A stretch of 64,000 nt of DNA from the NCBI RefSeq assembly GCF_037042905.1, contig NC_087245.1, forward strand, positions 24,056,501 through 24,120,500, read 5' to 3'. Origin of the DNA: Lytechinus pictus (taxonomy: Eukaryota > Echinodermata > Echinoidea > Temnopleuroida > Toxopneustidae). Below are positions 1 through 12,841 of this stretch, one piece after another. Positions within the stretch are counted from its first letter, which is position 1. Each line of letters starts with the position of its first letter. Made by a program: the position numbers and the translations under genes. The notes below the pieces were generated by a model that saw nothing but the letters and a program-made list of their open reading frames with translations, made no database searches and was not told the DNA's origin.

Positions 1-1658
1 CATAACTAAATAGTCCCTGTTTCAGAAAAAAAATATCGACAAGTTTTAGGAAGAGGAATAGAAGATAGGCATCATTTTTATTTAATGGCAAAATGTCCTT
101 AGGCCTAAAATGTCTCGATCCTGGTTTAAAATAATAATAAAATATCAGCTCGCGCTTCGCGCTCGCATCATTTATTAAGTGCTTTCCACATCCACTTCAC
201 AATTCCCCTATATACACAGTGCTTTAAATATTGCTTAAATTGACCCATTTCATATCGGAATTTCAAATATTATGTCCAGCTCGCGATCCGCGCTCGCATT
301 ATTGATTTTCATTATGAAAAATGAAATGTATTCAGAATGCCCAGATTCTGTCTAACTCTAAAGGCGACCGCACACCTTACGACTGGTCTGCGACCCGATT
401 TTGGAACAAATCACATTTTGCTCATTATCTGAAGATGTGAATGGAACATATCATTTTATTTGAGGTTAGAATTAATTGAAATAATTATATTATAACAATT
501 TTGAAAAATTGCAAGCCCTTATTTTGGAGTAAAGTCCAAATTAGTTTCAAATCGTAGCCAATCGTAAGACTGCTATGACGTCATTACGACTAGATATTAA
601 ATTCGCTTTTATTCTAAGAATGATGATAGCATAGTCACAAATTTGATCATAGGTATTCGTACGATGATTTCGAACATTACACAGTAACTTATTCCAAGTC
701 TAAATATTAGCATCAAATTCTATTACATTTTATTCTGAAATCGGGTCGCAGACCAGTCGTAAGGTGTGCGGTGGCCTTAAAACACGTGCACGCATGTTTA
801 TTGTGATACGCATCTTGATCTCATTAAATACGTGCTAAAATTATCCAGTTTCAGATCAGAATATCAAAAATTTTCTGCTCGCGCTTTGCGCTCGCATTAT
901 TAATGTAGGAAGATACCAAAAACTACCCATCATTTTTCATGAGTGACCAAACATGAATCGAGTGTCCCGTTGGGGGTTTGAAATCTAATTTTTTAGGTTG
1001 GAATATCAAAAATGTTCAGCTCGCGCTTCGCGCTCGCATTATTTAATCGTTGAAATATGTATCGTCTTTATGGCTAACTGCAAAACTTCCTTAACAGGTC
1101 CCTTTTCGACCAGGCCAGAACGCACATTAAAAATTTCTGCTCGCGCTTCGCGCTCGTAGTAACTATTTAGTTACATACGCATCTTGTTCAGGTTCACAAA
1201 CATTGCTCAGAATGTTAAATTTTTAGGTCAAAATACATGAAATTTAATTATTTGTTTTATCTCGCATATGGCTTATGAGATTATTGCACATTAATGTTGT
1301 TTATAAAGTAAAGCTAGAAAATGACTGTTAGGACATGGGCGTTTTGCCCCCGTCCCCCCAAAAAAAAAATCACGACATAGAAAAAAAAGAGAAAAAGGGA
1401 AAGGAATTATGGTGAAATATATTATTATTTTCTAAATATTATGTCAAATATATCGCGCTTCGCGTTATCATTATTTATTTAGGCCTTGTGAGATACCTCA
1501 ATGTGTTTTTAAGAATAACATTTCGGAATTTCTTTAACTTCTACCCCCTCCCCATTTTATTTTTATTTTTTATCTTGGCGCCCTCTACAAAAGTTCAACA
1601 AGCCCCCCCCCCCCCCCCCCCGTGCAACCCTGCTGAATAAATCACAGCTTCGCCACTG
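1..1658. mobile_element. Right part of a large hAT-like non-autonomous element, entering from outside the window
   Basis: The stretch ends in CGCCACTG at 1651-1658, the same right terminus seen in complete elements at 45247-46769 and 1730-2038. Its body holds repeated, loosely spaced units built around a near-palindromic GCTCGCGCTTCGCGCTCGCA motif (near 150, 275, 880, 1017, 1140 and 1455), each followed by AT-rich DNA. The left end lies outside the window, so the target duplication cannot be tested. A TTAA-type element is nested at 363-776. No coding capacity is seen. Confidence 0.6.
363..776. mobile_element. TTAA-type terminal-inverted-repeat element (MITE)
   Basis: The two ends are inverted copies of about 40 bp: the left begins GGCGACCGCACACCTTACGA and the right is its near-perfect reverse complement. 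The right end is followed by TTAA, the left end is preceded by TAAA. This fits a piggyBac-like TTAA target with one mutated base, but the superfamily is inferred only from the target. There is no open reading frame. It sits inside the larger hAT-like element. Confidence 0.6.
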
Positions 1659-1729
1659 ATGAGGAGATTGAGTCGATTGCTTCGAGATTGCATTATTCCC
1701 AAGAGGTTATCATTGATATTATTGAAGGC

Positions 1730-2038
1730 CACTAGCGTACCTACGGGGGGGGGGGCAGTCTGCCCCCCTGACGAGCCACAACCCATGCAAAGGACGTATC
1801 CCTGCCCCCCCTGACGAGCTTGAAATACCTTTTTTGCCCCCCCCCCCTGACGAGCTTGAAGACCTTTATTGCCCCCCCCCCCTGACGAGCTTGAAGCTCT
1901 TTTTTTGTGTGTGCTTGTCAATTTCTTTTCTGGTACGAAATCCTTCATTTGTGATTGAAGACCTTTTTTTTTTTTTGCTTGTCAATTTTTTGGCGGACGG
2001 TTTTGACCCCCCTGTGGAAAATCCTAGGTACGCCACTG
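1730..2038. mobile_element. hAT-like MITE, copy 1 (309 bp)
   Basis: The left end CACTAGCGTACCTA and right end TAGGTACGCCACTG are imperfect inverted repeats. A perfect 8 bp target duplication TTGAAGGC flanks the element (1722-1729 and 2039-2046). The interior consists of C-tracts joined to repeated CTGACGAGCTTGAAG modules and T-tracts. Homologous copies lie at 36695-36922 and 58462-58718. The 8 bp duplication and CA-TGGCG ends are typical of hAT elements. Reading frames across it are low-complexity artefacts. Confidence 0.85.
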
Positions 2039-2046
2039 TTGAAGGC

Positions 2047-2834
2047 TATTCTAAACAACTAGTAAGGAAACTACAGCTCCCGTTCACACAATATTCTAGT
2101 AGGGCCTACTCTGGGAGAAGTTAAACCAAATTGAGACCCCCAAAAATCGCTCGCGCTTCGTGCTCCCATTGATGTTATTTTATATATTCATGGATTTTTT
2201 TTCAAGAACACATTAAAAAAGTGGTCTTTAATTGCCTTTTTTTTAAATGTGATTATGTAATAAGATAATTCAAAATACATTTAAGGCATTTAAGTTACAT
2301 TTAAGTTAGCTTGGCCGGGAGGGAGGGGGCGCCATTTTTCGAAAAGTACACATGGGCGCCAAAAATCAGGTCAAACTTGGGCCCCCCTCCCCACGAAATC
2401 TTGGATCCGCGCCTGACTAAAAGTGCAAGGGAAATGTATGAGAAATGTTTCGCAGGGTAAGTTTGATTACGCCCTTTCCCCTTGACACCGCGTGAAAACG
2501 CGCATTTCTGCGCAAACAGATTTCTGTGAGCTTTACAAAAATGGACAGTGCTCACTCAAGTGTAACATTCTGTCAAAACTTTTATTTTCATTTTATAGAT
2601 GAGACCCAAACCCAAAATTATATGTGAAAAAATTATCCACATGTTGTAACATGTAACATGGTGTAAACTTTTTTTTGATACGCACTGTATAACTAGTCAA
2701 AACTGATCAACATATCACACACATGGCCCTGGGAACGATTTTTAAATAGGGTATGCTTATGCTGTGCTGGGAATTTTGTTCATGGGGTTGTCGTCAGAAT
2801 AAAGAGACAAGCCCCCCCCCCAAAAAAAAAAAAA

Positions 2835-2868
<34 letters not shown>

Positions 2869-5800
2869 AAAAGAAAACCGTTTCCCAGTGCCATGGCAAA
2901 TACTCGATTTAATAAAGAAAAAAAAAATAGTGAAACTAAGTAGAAAACAGGGTTCAGGGTTCGCTGAAACATGATATAGGCACGCTGTATAATCTCGGTG
3001 TAACTTCTAAGCAGTCCGGAAAAGAAGTGTAAAAAAAGTTATGTATATCTCGCCTTAATTTTACTTTACTACTTCCAATTCTGGCAGTATGAACAATAAC
3101 TAGGCCTACTCTTTTTACTTCTTAAAGGTCACATTTTTCTGTTACAGCTATTTACAGTGAACTTGCCACCATGCGGTGGTTTGGCCAGTCATTGTTGGTT
3201 TGGGGGTAGCTGATTACAATGTATGATCACCATCATGATCACATTATGACAAGGATGATCACGAGTAAGGAGAAGGAGTAGAAGATAATGATGATCATTG
3301 GTACTAATGATTTGCTTTCTCTCTCGTAATTTTCTGATGTTTATTATTGAACGACAACATTCCTTTCAGAATTTGGCAGAAACAAATGGATGGAGAAACA
3401 AAATAATGACTCCAGGATGAAATAGAATGAATATTCATGTTCATGGTTTCTTACATGACACAACATTAATGTAAAACTGTACCCCTCCTGCATCTAAGCG
3501 CATTGGATCGATGTGCCCAATTTATTTTACCACCCTTTTGATTATCACTGCATTTTTCGTCAGTAGGCTATACTTCAAGCTTATTCAAACTTATGATGTA
3601 CAATAAGTGGAGGATATACAAAAGTAATGAGAATTGAAATTGAAAATTGAAATTTTCAGGTCAATATTAAGCTCACGCCTATAACGCGTCTTGTTTTAAA
3701 AATAAATCTAACGTGTCCTTGAAATTTTAGTCTTATATGTGGACTTCCCCCTTCTAAACTATAAAAAACATCTTTCTGGTTTTCATGCAGCCACTTGAAT
3801 GTATATGAAGTTTCTTCCTTGTCATTTTCTTCTTCTTTTGTCGCTATAATAGCACATCTTTGTGTGATATTGTGGGTTTTCCCCACTAACCTTCAGTGGT
3901 TTTCCCCAACAAGATTTTATGAACATCGATCGGACAAGGAATAACACCGGGGAATACCATGACATGTAAAATATATGCATTATTTCGGTAAAACAGTTGT
4001 CTGCATTTCTTCATGAATATTCATGGGCGAATTGATGATGTCATATCCCCACTTATTCTTCTGTATGTTATTATATGATATTATGTTTATTCAAATTTGT
4101 CCTCCAAGAAGCGAAAATGAATATCATTGGTTCGTAAAATTGAAATACCGATCAGTTTGTGAAACACCCTGCATCCGTACAAATGAAATGGTGTCCGAGA
4201 ATGGTGCTTACTTCAAAATGACAAGCGTTTCATTGTGTTACCTTATAACAAAAATGGAATAAAAAATTTGTGGGTTTCCCCTCACCATGAACAGTTCTAA
4301 CTACTATCGATTATGTTCAAAATACTGATAGTCAACTTCCTCTTTCGAAATAATCTTTTCCGTTAGTTAATAGGTGTTTTGAAGAAAGAAATAGCCTACA
4401 ATTCAAATTTAAATGCAGACGCTATATTCTTTAAGGTAATTTCGGATGGGGGATTCTACAATCCGAACCAATAATAAGTGCTTATTGTAAGTCACCTGAA
4501 GCAAAAATGAATATTGGTGTTTTTTTAAGCGCAATGAATCATGGTATTAAAAAAACCCTGCAAATACCACTATGACTTTTTTGTTGAATCATTAACTAAA
4601 AATAAACACAGCAAGATAAAAATCAAAAGTTTTTTTTTTCAATTAGAGGAAGGTGATGACTGATAATGGATAATGATATGTGACCCCGTGATAAATCAAT
4701 CAAAATGCATGATACAAACCCTATACTGCTTCTTCGATATGCTATATTAACGCGTGTATCATTAGCGATAAAATACACGACTTACTATAACAAACCCTGT
4801 TGTAATCCGTTAAAACAGGGAAAGAAAAGGGGGTTAAAATAGAGATTAAAGCCGAAAATCATCGAGAGATAAATTGGTATGAACCTGCTTGTTTCCCTTT
4901 CTAGCATTTCGAATTTTTTTATGTTTGTCTCTTGTCTCTTGCAACTTGCAACACTCATGTTCTTGTTGAAACAATGTATTCTTTCAAGTATATTTTGTAC
5001 CCGCTTTTTAGGGGACAAGGGGATCAAAATTAAAGAAACAAGTATACAAAACGTTGTGTTTTTTAGATTGACTTTAGGAAATGGCACTTACTTTTGCTTT
5101 CATGCTCGAAACCCATTATCATTACCCTATTTCAGACTATACTTTTTGACAAAAAATAACACCAGGACAAGCCAGTATCATACCTTGTTTTTATTTTAAA
5201 TTAAAGATAACTGATCCTCGTAATTGAGAAATATATACATCGCCTAACCCATTTTATTTATTTTCATATTTATCATAACTATTACGATATATTATCTATA
5301 GAGCCTTTCGTCGAAAATATATTTCGATGAAGATGTAATATCAGCATGTTTTCTTTCTTCCTTCCATCTCATTCCAATTATCCCTCACTTATCTATCTAC
5401 CCACCCCCTCTCTTTTTGTTTCTTTGTCATTATGTCCCTTTCTCGGCTTATGATGAAATCATACTAAAATTATAACTTAATAGTTATTCAATTAAGAATT
5501 CAGACAGTGAGTGATCGTGTATACCATCGTGTTCTAATACGGTGACGTTGATATCTTGATTAAAAAAAAAAACGAAATCAATAAGTCACATACAGGCCAA
5601 TATAGACGAGGCTTCGCCCCCCCCCCCCCCCGTGACTTAAGAAGGAAAATTGCGAAAGATTTACGATGTGCATTTTTTCCTTCTACTTCTAACATTGTAT
5701 AACAACTCTTTTTTTGGGGGGGGGGTGGCTTGTCAACGAGTTTTTCGAAGAGCACCCTTCCCTCTTCAGAAAATGACCGGGAGACCAGAGGGCTGGAGGT

Positions 5801-7174
5801 AAGCATCGCAATTACATAATTGTATCCACAAATACTTTCATTCGCTTCTTTGAATGAAAGAATGCTCTCGCCGCCAGACCACACTGAACCAATATTCGAT
5901 TGGCTTAGCAGAAAAAAAATATCTTGAACTTCCAACGTAAATTATTAATTATGTTTATTGATAATGATACTAATACAATGTATTTATATAACGCTCAATA
6001 GATGTTTCTAAGCGCTTTACAAAATAGAGTAACATTATATAATAAAATAATACATTATACCTATATTAGGCCCATGTTAAGATTTAATATTAGTCAAACT
6101 ATGAAACGTGAATAAATAAATATCTTTGATATGCATTTATCACTTTACATGTAAACAACAGAAAAAAAAAACAATTCCACCACCACAAGTCCGAATTGAG
6201 TATTGTAGATATTAATTTACAAATGTGACACCGAAACGGTCGGAGAAGTGACAACTCGTTATTCAAAGTGCGGCAGTGTATTGACATTATATGATTGAAT
6301 TAACTGTACAAATTGCAAAATAAAAGGACATCCCTTGTATTGTATTGTTTGATATATGTGTGAACCTAAAGTCCGTAGAGAAATTACATGTGAAATATGC
6401 GGTTCTAGTTTTTTTTTCTACAGCCGTTGAATATGTGTAAAAATTTTAAAGCAGAACATAATTATGTGTAACATCGAAGCTCCTTAATAGCGTTTATATC
6501 TAGCGCTCTCTCTTGGCATTTTTAGTTTTCCTTTTATATGATATTAAATACCACTGCCCACTTATAAAATTGTTAGACATGAGAAATATACGTACGATTA
6601 TCATATCCTAAATTTGTCGACCCATTTTATAGGTTAGATGTAAATGTATAAATAGGGAGATATTTTATTTTGATCGCGCATCCGGTAAAAAGTGAATTTT
6701 TCTGTAAAATCTTTTGATACATCCACTAGAACAGAAATCATTCTCATCGACATTTTACATTCCTTGGCAAGTCTGCCCCGAACAAAAAGTTTGATATGAA
6801 TAACAAGAAAAACAATACTATTGTGCTAAAAATTTCGATAAATTAGGATGTAAAATAAGAAAATTATGTCATCTTAAAATAGTCAATAGTCAATAGTCTA
6901 TGGCTACCCATATTTAAACCAACAAACAAATTTAGACCACTGTTAAATTCACAATACAAGTTTTACTTAGTGGAATTCATTGTACATTTCATTACCCAGT
7001 CAAAAAAAATCTCATGAGGTAGATAGATGTCAACTATGAAACCCCTGAACTCATCTACACTACCAATCAACACTATGAATTATTTTTTCAATCAAAGTGT
7101 AAAAATCCAACATAATATAGTTACGTTGTGTGTCTGTATGGCACGTCACACACATCAATGAGACACCTAAGTTC
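2047..7174. other. Intergenic DNA without recognisable genes
   Basis: No reading frame here has recognisable domains or splice structure. Visible items are an (AAC)n tract near 2837-2870 next to C and A homopolymers, a G-rich segment at 2306-2420 with the GGATCCGCGCCTG wording seen at ends of other mobile elements, C/G homopolymers at 5618-5634 and 5710-5726, and generally AT-rich DNA. The last exon expected for the cathepsin-like gene (minus strand) was looked for here and not found. Confidence 0.5.
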
Positions 7175-7374
7175 TATGAGGCGCCGAATGTACCAATATT
7201 ATATAGAGCAATTATTTGTTATATAATCATTATTTATTAAATAATAACTATTATTTATATATAATTTACATTTTATTTGTAAATAACTACTATTATATAA
7301 AATATCATTTCTAATTATTTATATATAATTCCAAGTAATACTTCATTATTTGTAAATAATAATAGTTCGACATT

Positions 7375-7975
7375 CCATTATTTATAAATAATGATTATTT
7401 GTTTTTCATTATTTATAAATAATGATTATTTGTTTTTCATTATTTATAAATAATGATTATTTGTTTTTCATTATTTATAAATAATGATTATTTGTTTTTC
7501 ATTATTTATAAATAATGATTATTTGTTTTCCATTATTTATAAATAATGATTATTTGTTTTTCATTATTTACAAATAATGATTATTTGTTTTTCATTATTT
7601 ATAAATAATTTGTTGAGTTTTCCATTATTTATAAATAATGATTATTTGTTAAATAATGAAAACGTCTACTTCATTATTTATAAATAATTTTTTCGAGTGC
7701 ACCATTATTCTCATTATTTATAAATAATCATTATTTAATGTTCGAGTTTTCCATTATTTATAAATAAAGATTATTTGTTAAATAATGAAATATCTACTTC
7801 ATTATTTATAAATAATAATTTTGTTTCAATATCCCATTATTTATCAATAATCATTATTTATAAACAATTTTTACAGTTTGCCATTATATACAAATAATCA
7901 TTATTTATATACAAATAACCATTATTTATTAAATAATGCCATTATTTATTAAATAATGCCATTATTTATTAATTA
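7375..7975. repeat. AT-rich tandem array, left outer domain of the foldback element
   Basis: Tandem units of about 31 bp, each containing the perfect 18 bp palindrome CATTATTTATAAATAATG followed by ATTATTTG and a T-run. The proximal units are almost identical; distal units diverge and vary in spacing. Confidence 0.9.
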
Positions 7976-8799
7976 ATGGAAAACTCGCTATAACATGCAA
8001 ATGTGGGACCGCCCATGATATGAATATTCATGATGCGATTTCCTTTTTCGTGATTTTTCTTCACAAATTTTTGTCCATTTCCTCTTCATAATGACATTTC
8101 TTGAAGCAATTTTCTAGGGATATGGTCTGATTGTAATATTCTTCATTTTCTATATAACTTCGTCTTCGTAGAAATATCAAAAAGTGTAATTTTATACGAT
8201 TTTTCCTACAGTTCACAATCCCCATAGGCGCGCGTGTACGGTAGGGACAACCGGTGAATCGACGGAGTGCTCTTCATCGAAATACTACGTTGGTTGGTCC
8301 CCGGAAGTGGCGGGCGGAATTTAGCCCAAATCCTCGATGGAAGTCGATCAAGTGCATATGAGCTGAGAGAGTGAAATATCAGTGTACTTGTACAGGCCCT
8401 TCTACTTTTTATAAATATTTCTTGTTGCTTTTTTTGTTAAGTTAATTTTTCCTGGTGTAGAAATAAGTTTCAGTTCTAATAATGCACTTCAAATACATTT
8501 TGGAGTGTCTGTTTGAGGCGTTTGGGGCGATTTCACCCTGGCCCCAAAATGCTCGCAACGACAATACGGGGGCATGCATGATGACCCCTAAATTTTTAAA
8601 AACTTATTTTTCTATTGAAAATTATCACAAAATTCACCAAAAGTGTGCACGAAAGCCTTCGTATTTCACTTTTAAAACTCCAAAAAGTGCCCAAATGACA
8701 AGCTTGGTCGCTTCGCTGTGTCGCTTTCAACTTGAGAACGTTTACGCGTCTGCTTCCCCCCCCCCCCTCCTCCGAAAGAAATTCTGTATACGGCCATGC

Positions 8800-9430
8800 T
8801 CTAAAGAGCCTGGCACATTGATTTATGTATACTTCATTTTCATTATTTTTATCTCATTATCATCATGGCCTTACGCAGAATTTTTTCCGGGGGGGGGGGT
8901 GGGGGCCGGGAGCAGGACGCGCGTAAACTTTCTCATAAAAATCTTGAGAAAGCGAAGCGACCAAGCTTGTCATTTGAGCTTGATCGCGTCGCTGTCTCGC
9001 TTTCAAGATTTTTTTGAGAAACTTTACGCGCGTCCTAGCTAGCTGCCCCCCCCCCCCGGTAAAAATTCTGTGTAAGGCCATGATGATAATGTGATAAAAA
9101 TAATGAAAATGAAAAGTACATATAAATCAATGTGCCATATGCTCTTTTGAGCATGGCTGTTCACAGAATTTCTTTCGGGGGGTGGGGGCAGACGCGTGTA
9201 AACGTTCTCAAGTTGAAAGCGAGACAGCGAAGCGACAAAGCTTGTCATTTGGGCTTGGTCCCGTGGCTGTCTCGCTTTCAAGATTTTTTTGAGAAAGTTT
9301 ACGCGCGTCATGCTCCGGCCCCGGCCCCCCTGGAAAAAATTCTGCGTAAGGCCATGTTGATAATGAGATAAAAATAATGAAAATGAAAGTATACATAAAT
9401 CAATGTGCCAGGCTCTTTAGAGCATGGCCG
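8800..9430. repeat. Modular centre of the foldback element: alternating palindromes and spacers
   Basis: Two palindromic modules of about 210 bp (about 8873-9082 and 9150-9357) are separated and flanked by three versions of an ~80 bp spacer (about 8800-8875 inverted; 9076-9155 and 9350-9428 direct) that contains AAATCAATGTGCCA or its complement. Each palindrome has GGCCTTACGCAGAATTTTT-like ends, a G or C tract, and arms containing AAGCGAAGCGACCAAGCTTG. Confidence 0.8.
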
Positions 9431-10239
9431 TATACAGAATTTCTTTCGGAGGAGGGGGGGGGGGAGCAGACGCGTAAACGTTCTCAAATTGAAAGCGGCG
9501 ACACAGCGAAGCGACCAAGCTTGTCATTTGGGCACTTTTCGGAGTTTTAAAAGTGAAATACGAAGGCTTTCGTGCACACTTTTGGTGAATTTTGTGATAA
9601 TTTTCAATAGAAAAATAAGTTTTTAAAAATTTAGGGGTCATCATGCCCCCGTATTGTCGTTGCGAGCATTTTGGGGCCAGGGTGAAATCGCCCCAAACGC
9701 CTCAAACAGACACTCCAAAATGTATTTGAAGTGCATTATTAGAACTGAAACTTATCTCTACACCAGGAAAAATTAACTTAACAAAAAAAGCAACAAGAAA
9801 TATTTATAAAAAGTAGAAGGGCCTGTACAAGTACACTGATATTTCACTCTCTCAGCTCATATGCACTTGATCGACTTCCATCGAGGATTCGGGCTAAATT
9901 CCGCCCGCCACTTCCGGGGACCAACCAACGTAGTATTTCGATGAAGAGCACTCCGTCGATTCACCGGTTGTCCCTACCGTACACGCGCGCCTATGGGGAT
10001 TGTGAACTGTAGGAAAAATCGTATAAAATTACACTTTTTGATATTTCTACGAAGACGAAGTTATATAGAAAATGAAGAATATTACAATCAGACCATATCC
10101 CTAGAAAATTGCTTCAAGAAATGTCATTATGAAGAGGAAATGGACAAAAATTTGTGAAGAAAAATCACGAAAAAGGAAATCGCATCATGAATAATCATAT
10201 CATGGGCGGTCCCACATTTGCATGTTATAGCGAGTTTTC

Positions 10240-10870
10240 CATTATTTAATAAATAATGGCATTATTTAATAAATAATGGCATTATTTAATAAATAATGGT
10301 TATTTGTATATAAATAATGATTATTTGTATATAATGGCAAACTGTAAAAATTGTTTATAAATAATGATAATTTATAAATAATGGGATATTGAAACAAAAT
10401 TATTATTTATAAATAATGAAGTAGATATTTCATTATTTAACAAATAATCTTTATTTATAAATAATGGAAAACTCGAACATTAAATAATGATTATTTATAA
10501 ATAATGAGAATAATGGTGCACTCGAAAAAATTATTTATAAATAATGAAGTAGACGTTTTCATTATTTAACAAATAATCATTATTTATAAATAATGGAAAA
10601 CTCAACAAATTATTTATAAATAATGAAAAACAAATAATCATTATTTATAAATAATGAAAAACAAATAATCATTATTTGTAAATAATGAAAAACAAATAAT
10701 CATTATTTATAAATAATGAAAAACAAATAATCATTATTTATAAATAATGAAAAACAAATAATCATTATTTATAAATAATGAAAAACAAATAATCATTATT
10801 TATAAATAATGAAAAACAAATAATCATTATTTATAAATAATGAAAAACAAATAATCATTATTTATAAATA
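10240..10870. repeat. AT-rich tandem array, right outer domain of the foldback element
   Basis: Reverse complement of the left array, with the same ~31 bp units, the same 18 bp palindrome and the same order of variant units. Confidence 0.9.
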
Positions 10871-11179
10871 ATGGAATGTCGAACTATTATTATTTACAAA
10901 TAATGAAGTATTACTTGGAATTATATATAAATAATTAGAAATGATATTTTATATAATAGTAGTTATTTACAAATAAAATGTAAATTATATATAAATAATA
11001 GTTATTATTTAATAAATAATGATTATATAACAAATAATTGTTCTATATAATAATGGTACATTCGGCGCCTCATAAAGTTCGTCACAAATTATTTGTGTCA
11101 TTTCATACCGAAATATGTCATGGGACATGTAATATGACTCACTATTCTGAGTAATTTGACTCACATTAACCATGTGGAG

Positions 11180-11463
11180 CGTTGTGGCCCAGTGGATTAG
11201 TCTTCGGACTTTGAAACAGAGGGTCGTGTGTTCGAATCCCAGCCATGGCGTAATTTCCTTCAGCAAGAAACTGATCCACAGTGTGCTGCACTCAACCCAG
11301 GTGAGGTAAATGGGTACCGGTAGGAAGTAATTCCTTAAAAAGCTGTGTGCGCTATGAACGCCTAACTTAGCCGGGTAATATAGGAGCGCCTTGAGCACCT
11401 AACAAGGTGGATATGTGCGCAATACAAATACCCTATATTATTATTATTATTATTATTATTATT
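11180..11463 (+). mobile_element. tRNA-derived SINE with (ATT)n tail
   Basis: The head carries an A-box-like GTGGCCCAGTGGATTAG and a B box GTTCGAATCCC at tRNA spacing, so RNA polymerase III promotion is likely. A tRNA-unrelated body follows and the element ends in an (ATT)n run at about 11437-11463. The head does not fold into a functional tRNA with a clear anticodon, and the fused body marks it as a SINE. Confidence 0.75.
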
Positions 11464-12050
11464 AAGATGGTCACCTGGGGCATGTGGGGGCATTTCATGA
11501 AAGTTATTGTCAGCACTGACTAACCTGTCAGCGCTTACAATTTCAGTGAAATTCTTGGTTTTTGATGAATGAAAGGCACTAAAATCTGACTATTACTATG
11601 GCAACTGTCAGAGAAAATCACCTTGTCAGTAGTGACACTTTCATGAACGGTCCCCTGAAGGCGACTTATGTACAGTAACCTACAGAACCTCTAAACCTCA
11701 CTTGACCTCGAAAAGTTCTCTGTGCAGCTATTCTCAGTGGTACACTTTAGATGGTTTGAAATGCCAAGTTTTACATTCAAAAGTAGCAAAGAAGCTTGCT
11801 AGGTTGTTATGCTCCCTAGTAGTAGGTCCATGATGAAAATAACTTGAATAATCGATTTGACGAAGATGATGTCACAAGCCCCGGGCCAATCCCGGAAGCT
11901 GTTCCCGTCCCTGCCCCCCCCCCTCCCCCGGTCTGACACAAAAAAGAAACTGGGCAGGCCATATTTGAAAACAAAATCCGCTTCTAGATATGCCCCCCCC
12001 CCCCCCCATGAGGTAGTCCTTTACCAGATACGCCACAATATGAATGTTTA

Positions 12051-12182
<132 letters not shown>

Positions 12183-12219
12183 TTAATGCAATCTGTCTAT
12201 TGACGAGACGACGAGAGAG

Positions 12220-12665
12220 CGAAGTTGGCTCAGTCAGTAAAGCGTCTGCCCGTCGAACCAAAGATCGTGGGTTCGAGTCCACCCGGGCGGATGACTGAAG
12301 CCAGTGCGTTGTGTGTAAACGTCTCTCCCCTGTTTCATACTCATAGATGCAGGCTATGTTACAGTGGAAAACACTCCGTCCCTCGGATAGGACGTTAAAT
12401 GGAGGCCCCGTGTGGAGGAGAATCACCACCTTTGCACGTTAAGAATCCACTGCACTATTCGAATAAGAGGAGGGGGAAACCCCGGTGTAGTGGTCCACCT
12501 GCATTCCCCAACCAGTTATCGGGAGGAGAGACCTGCGGGTCACAGTTCTATGTGCGCGCCTTTCTTGGCGACCCAGATTGGCTGGCTCCTCCAATGCGCC
12601 TTTGAATGTCTTTGACAGATATATGGCACTATACAAATGCTGTGCATCATCATCATCATCATCGA
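12220..12665 (+). mobile_element. tRNA-derived SINE with (CAT)n tail
   Basis: An A box (TTGGCTCAGTCAGTAAAGCG) and a B box GGTTCGAGTCC lie at tRNA spacing at about 12230-12285. A ~330 bp body and a (CAT)n tail near 12648-12665 follow. It is a different family from the SINE at 11180. Reading frames across it are incidental. Confidence 0.75.
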
Positions 12666-12841
12666 GATGATTTTACATAACATTTCAAAACAATATCACA
12701 TTTCACCGTTATCTCTTTTTCCTTTTCTTCCATTTTCTCTAGTTTTTTCTTGGGTCGGGATTTTTTTTCGGGGGGAGCGTCCCCTAGCTAGCCTCACCCC
12801 CATATTTACGCCCCTGTCGTTATTATCTCGACATGACAAGA

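Larger units (their letters stand above)
7175..11074. mobile_element. Complete foldback (TU-like) transposon, two ~1.9 kb inverted arms
   Basis: The whole 3.9 kb is one giant inverted repeat. The left terminus TATGAGGCGCCGAATGTACC is mirrored at the right terminus, and both are flanked by the direct repeat AAGTTC (7169-7174 and 11075-11080). Each arm has an outer AT-rich tandem array (about 0.8 kb), then a single-copy inner domain of about 0.85 kb that matches its partner almost base for base, then a modular centre. This outer-array plus inner-domain design is that of the sea urchin TU foldback family. No transposase is seen, so it must be non-autonomous. The near-identity of the arms suggests recent insertion or arm conversion. 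Confidence 0.9.

Noticed and set aside
1595-2124. Gly/Gln/Lys-rich and Pro-rich reading frames
   Set aside because: They run through homopolymers and modules of the hAT-like MITE and recur only where that element recurs (36690-36926, 58400-58756).
7375-7975. Regularly spaced repeats resembling a CRISPR array
   Set aside because: The units are directly tandem with no unique spacers, AT-only, palindromic, and mirrored in the other arm of a transposon.
8482-9644. Overlapping reading frames up to 186 codons
   Set aside because: They lie in the arms and centre of the foldback element, occur as mirror pairs, and show no protein features.
12224-12296. Functional tRNA gene
   Set aside because: A and B boxes are present but the segment is fused to a SINE body with a (CAT)n tail. 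The same applies at 11180 and 26035.
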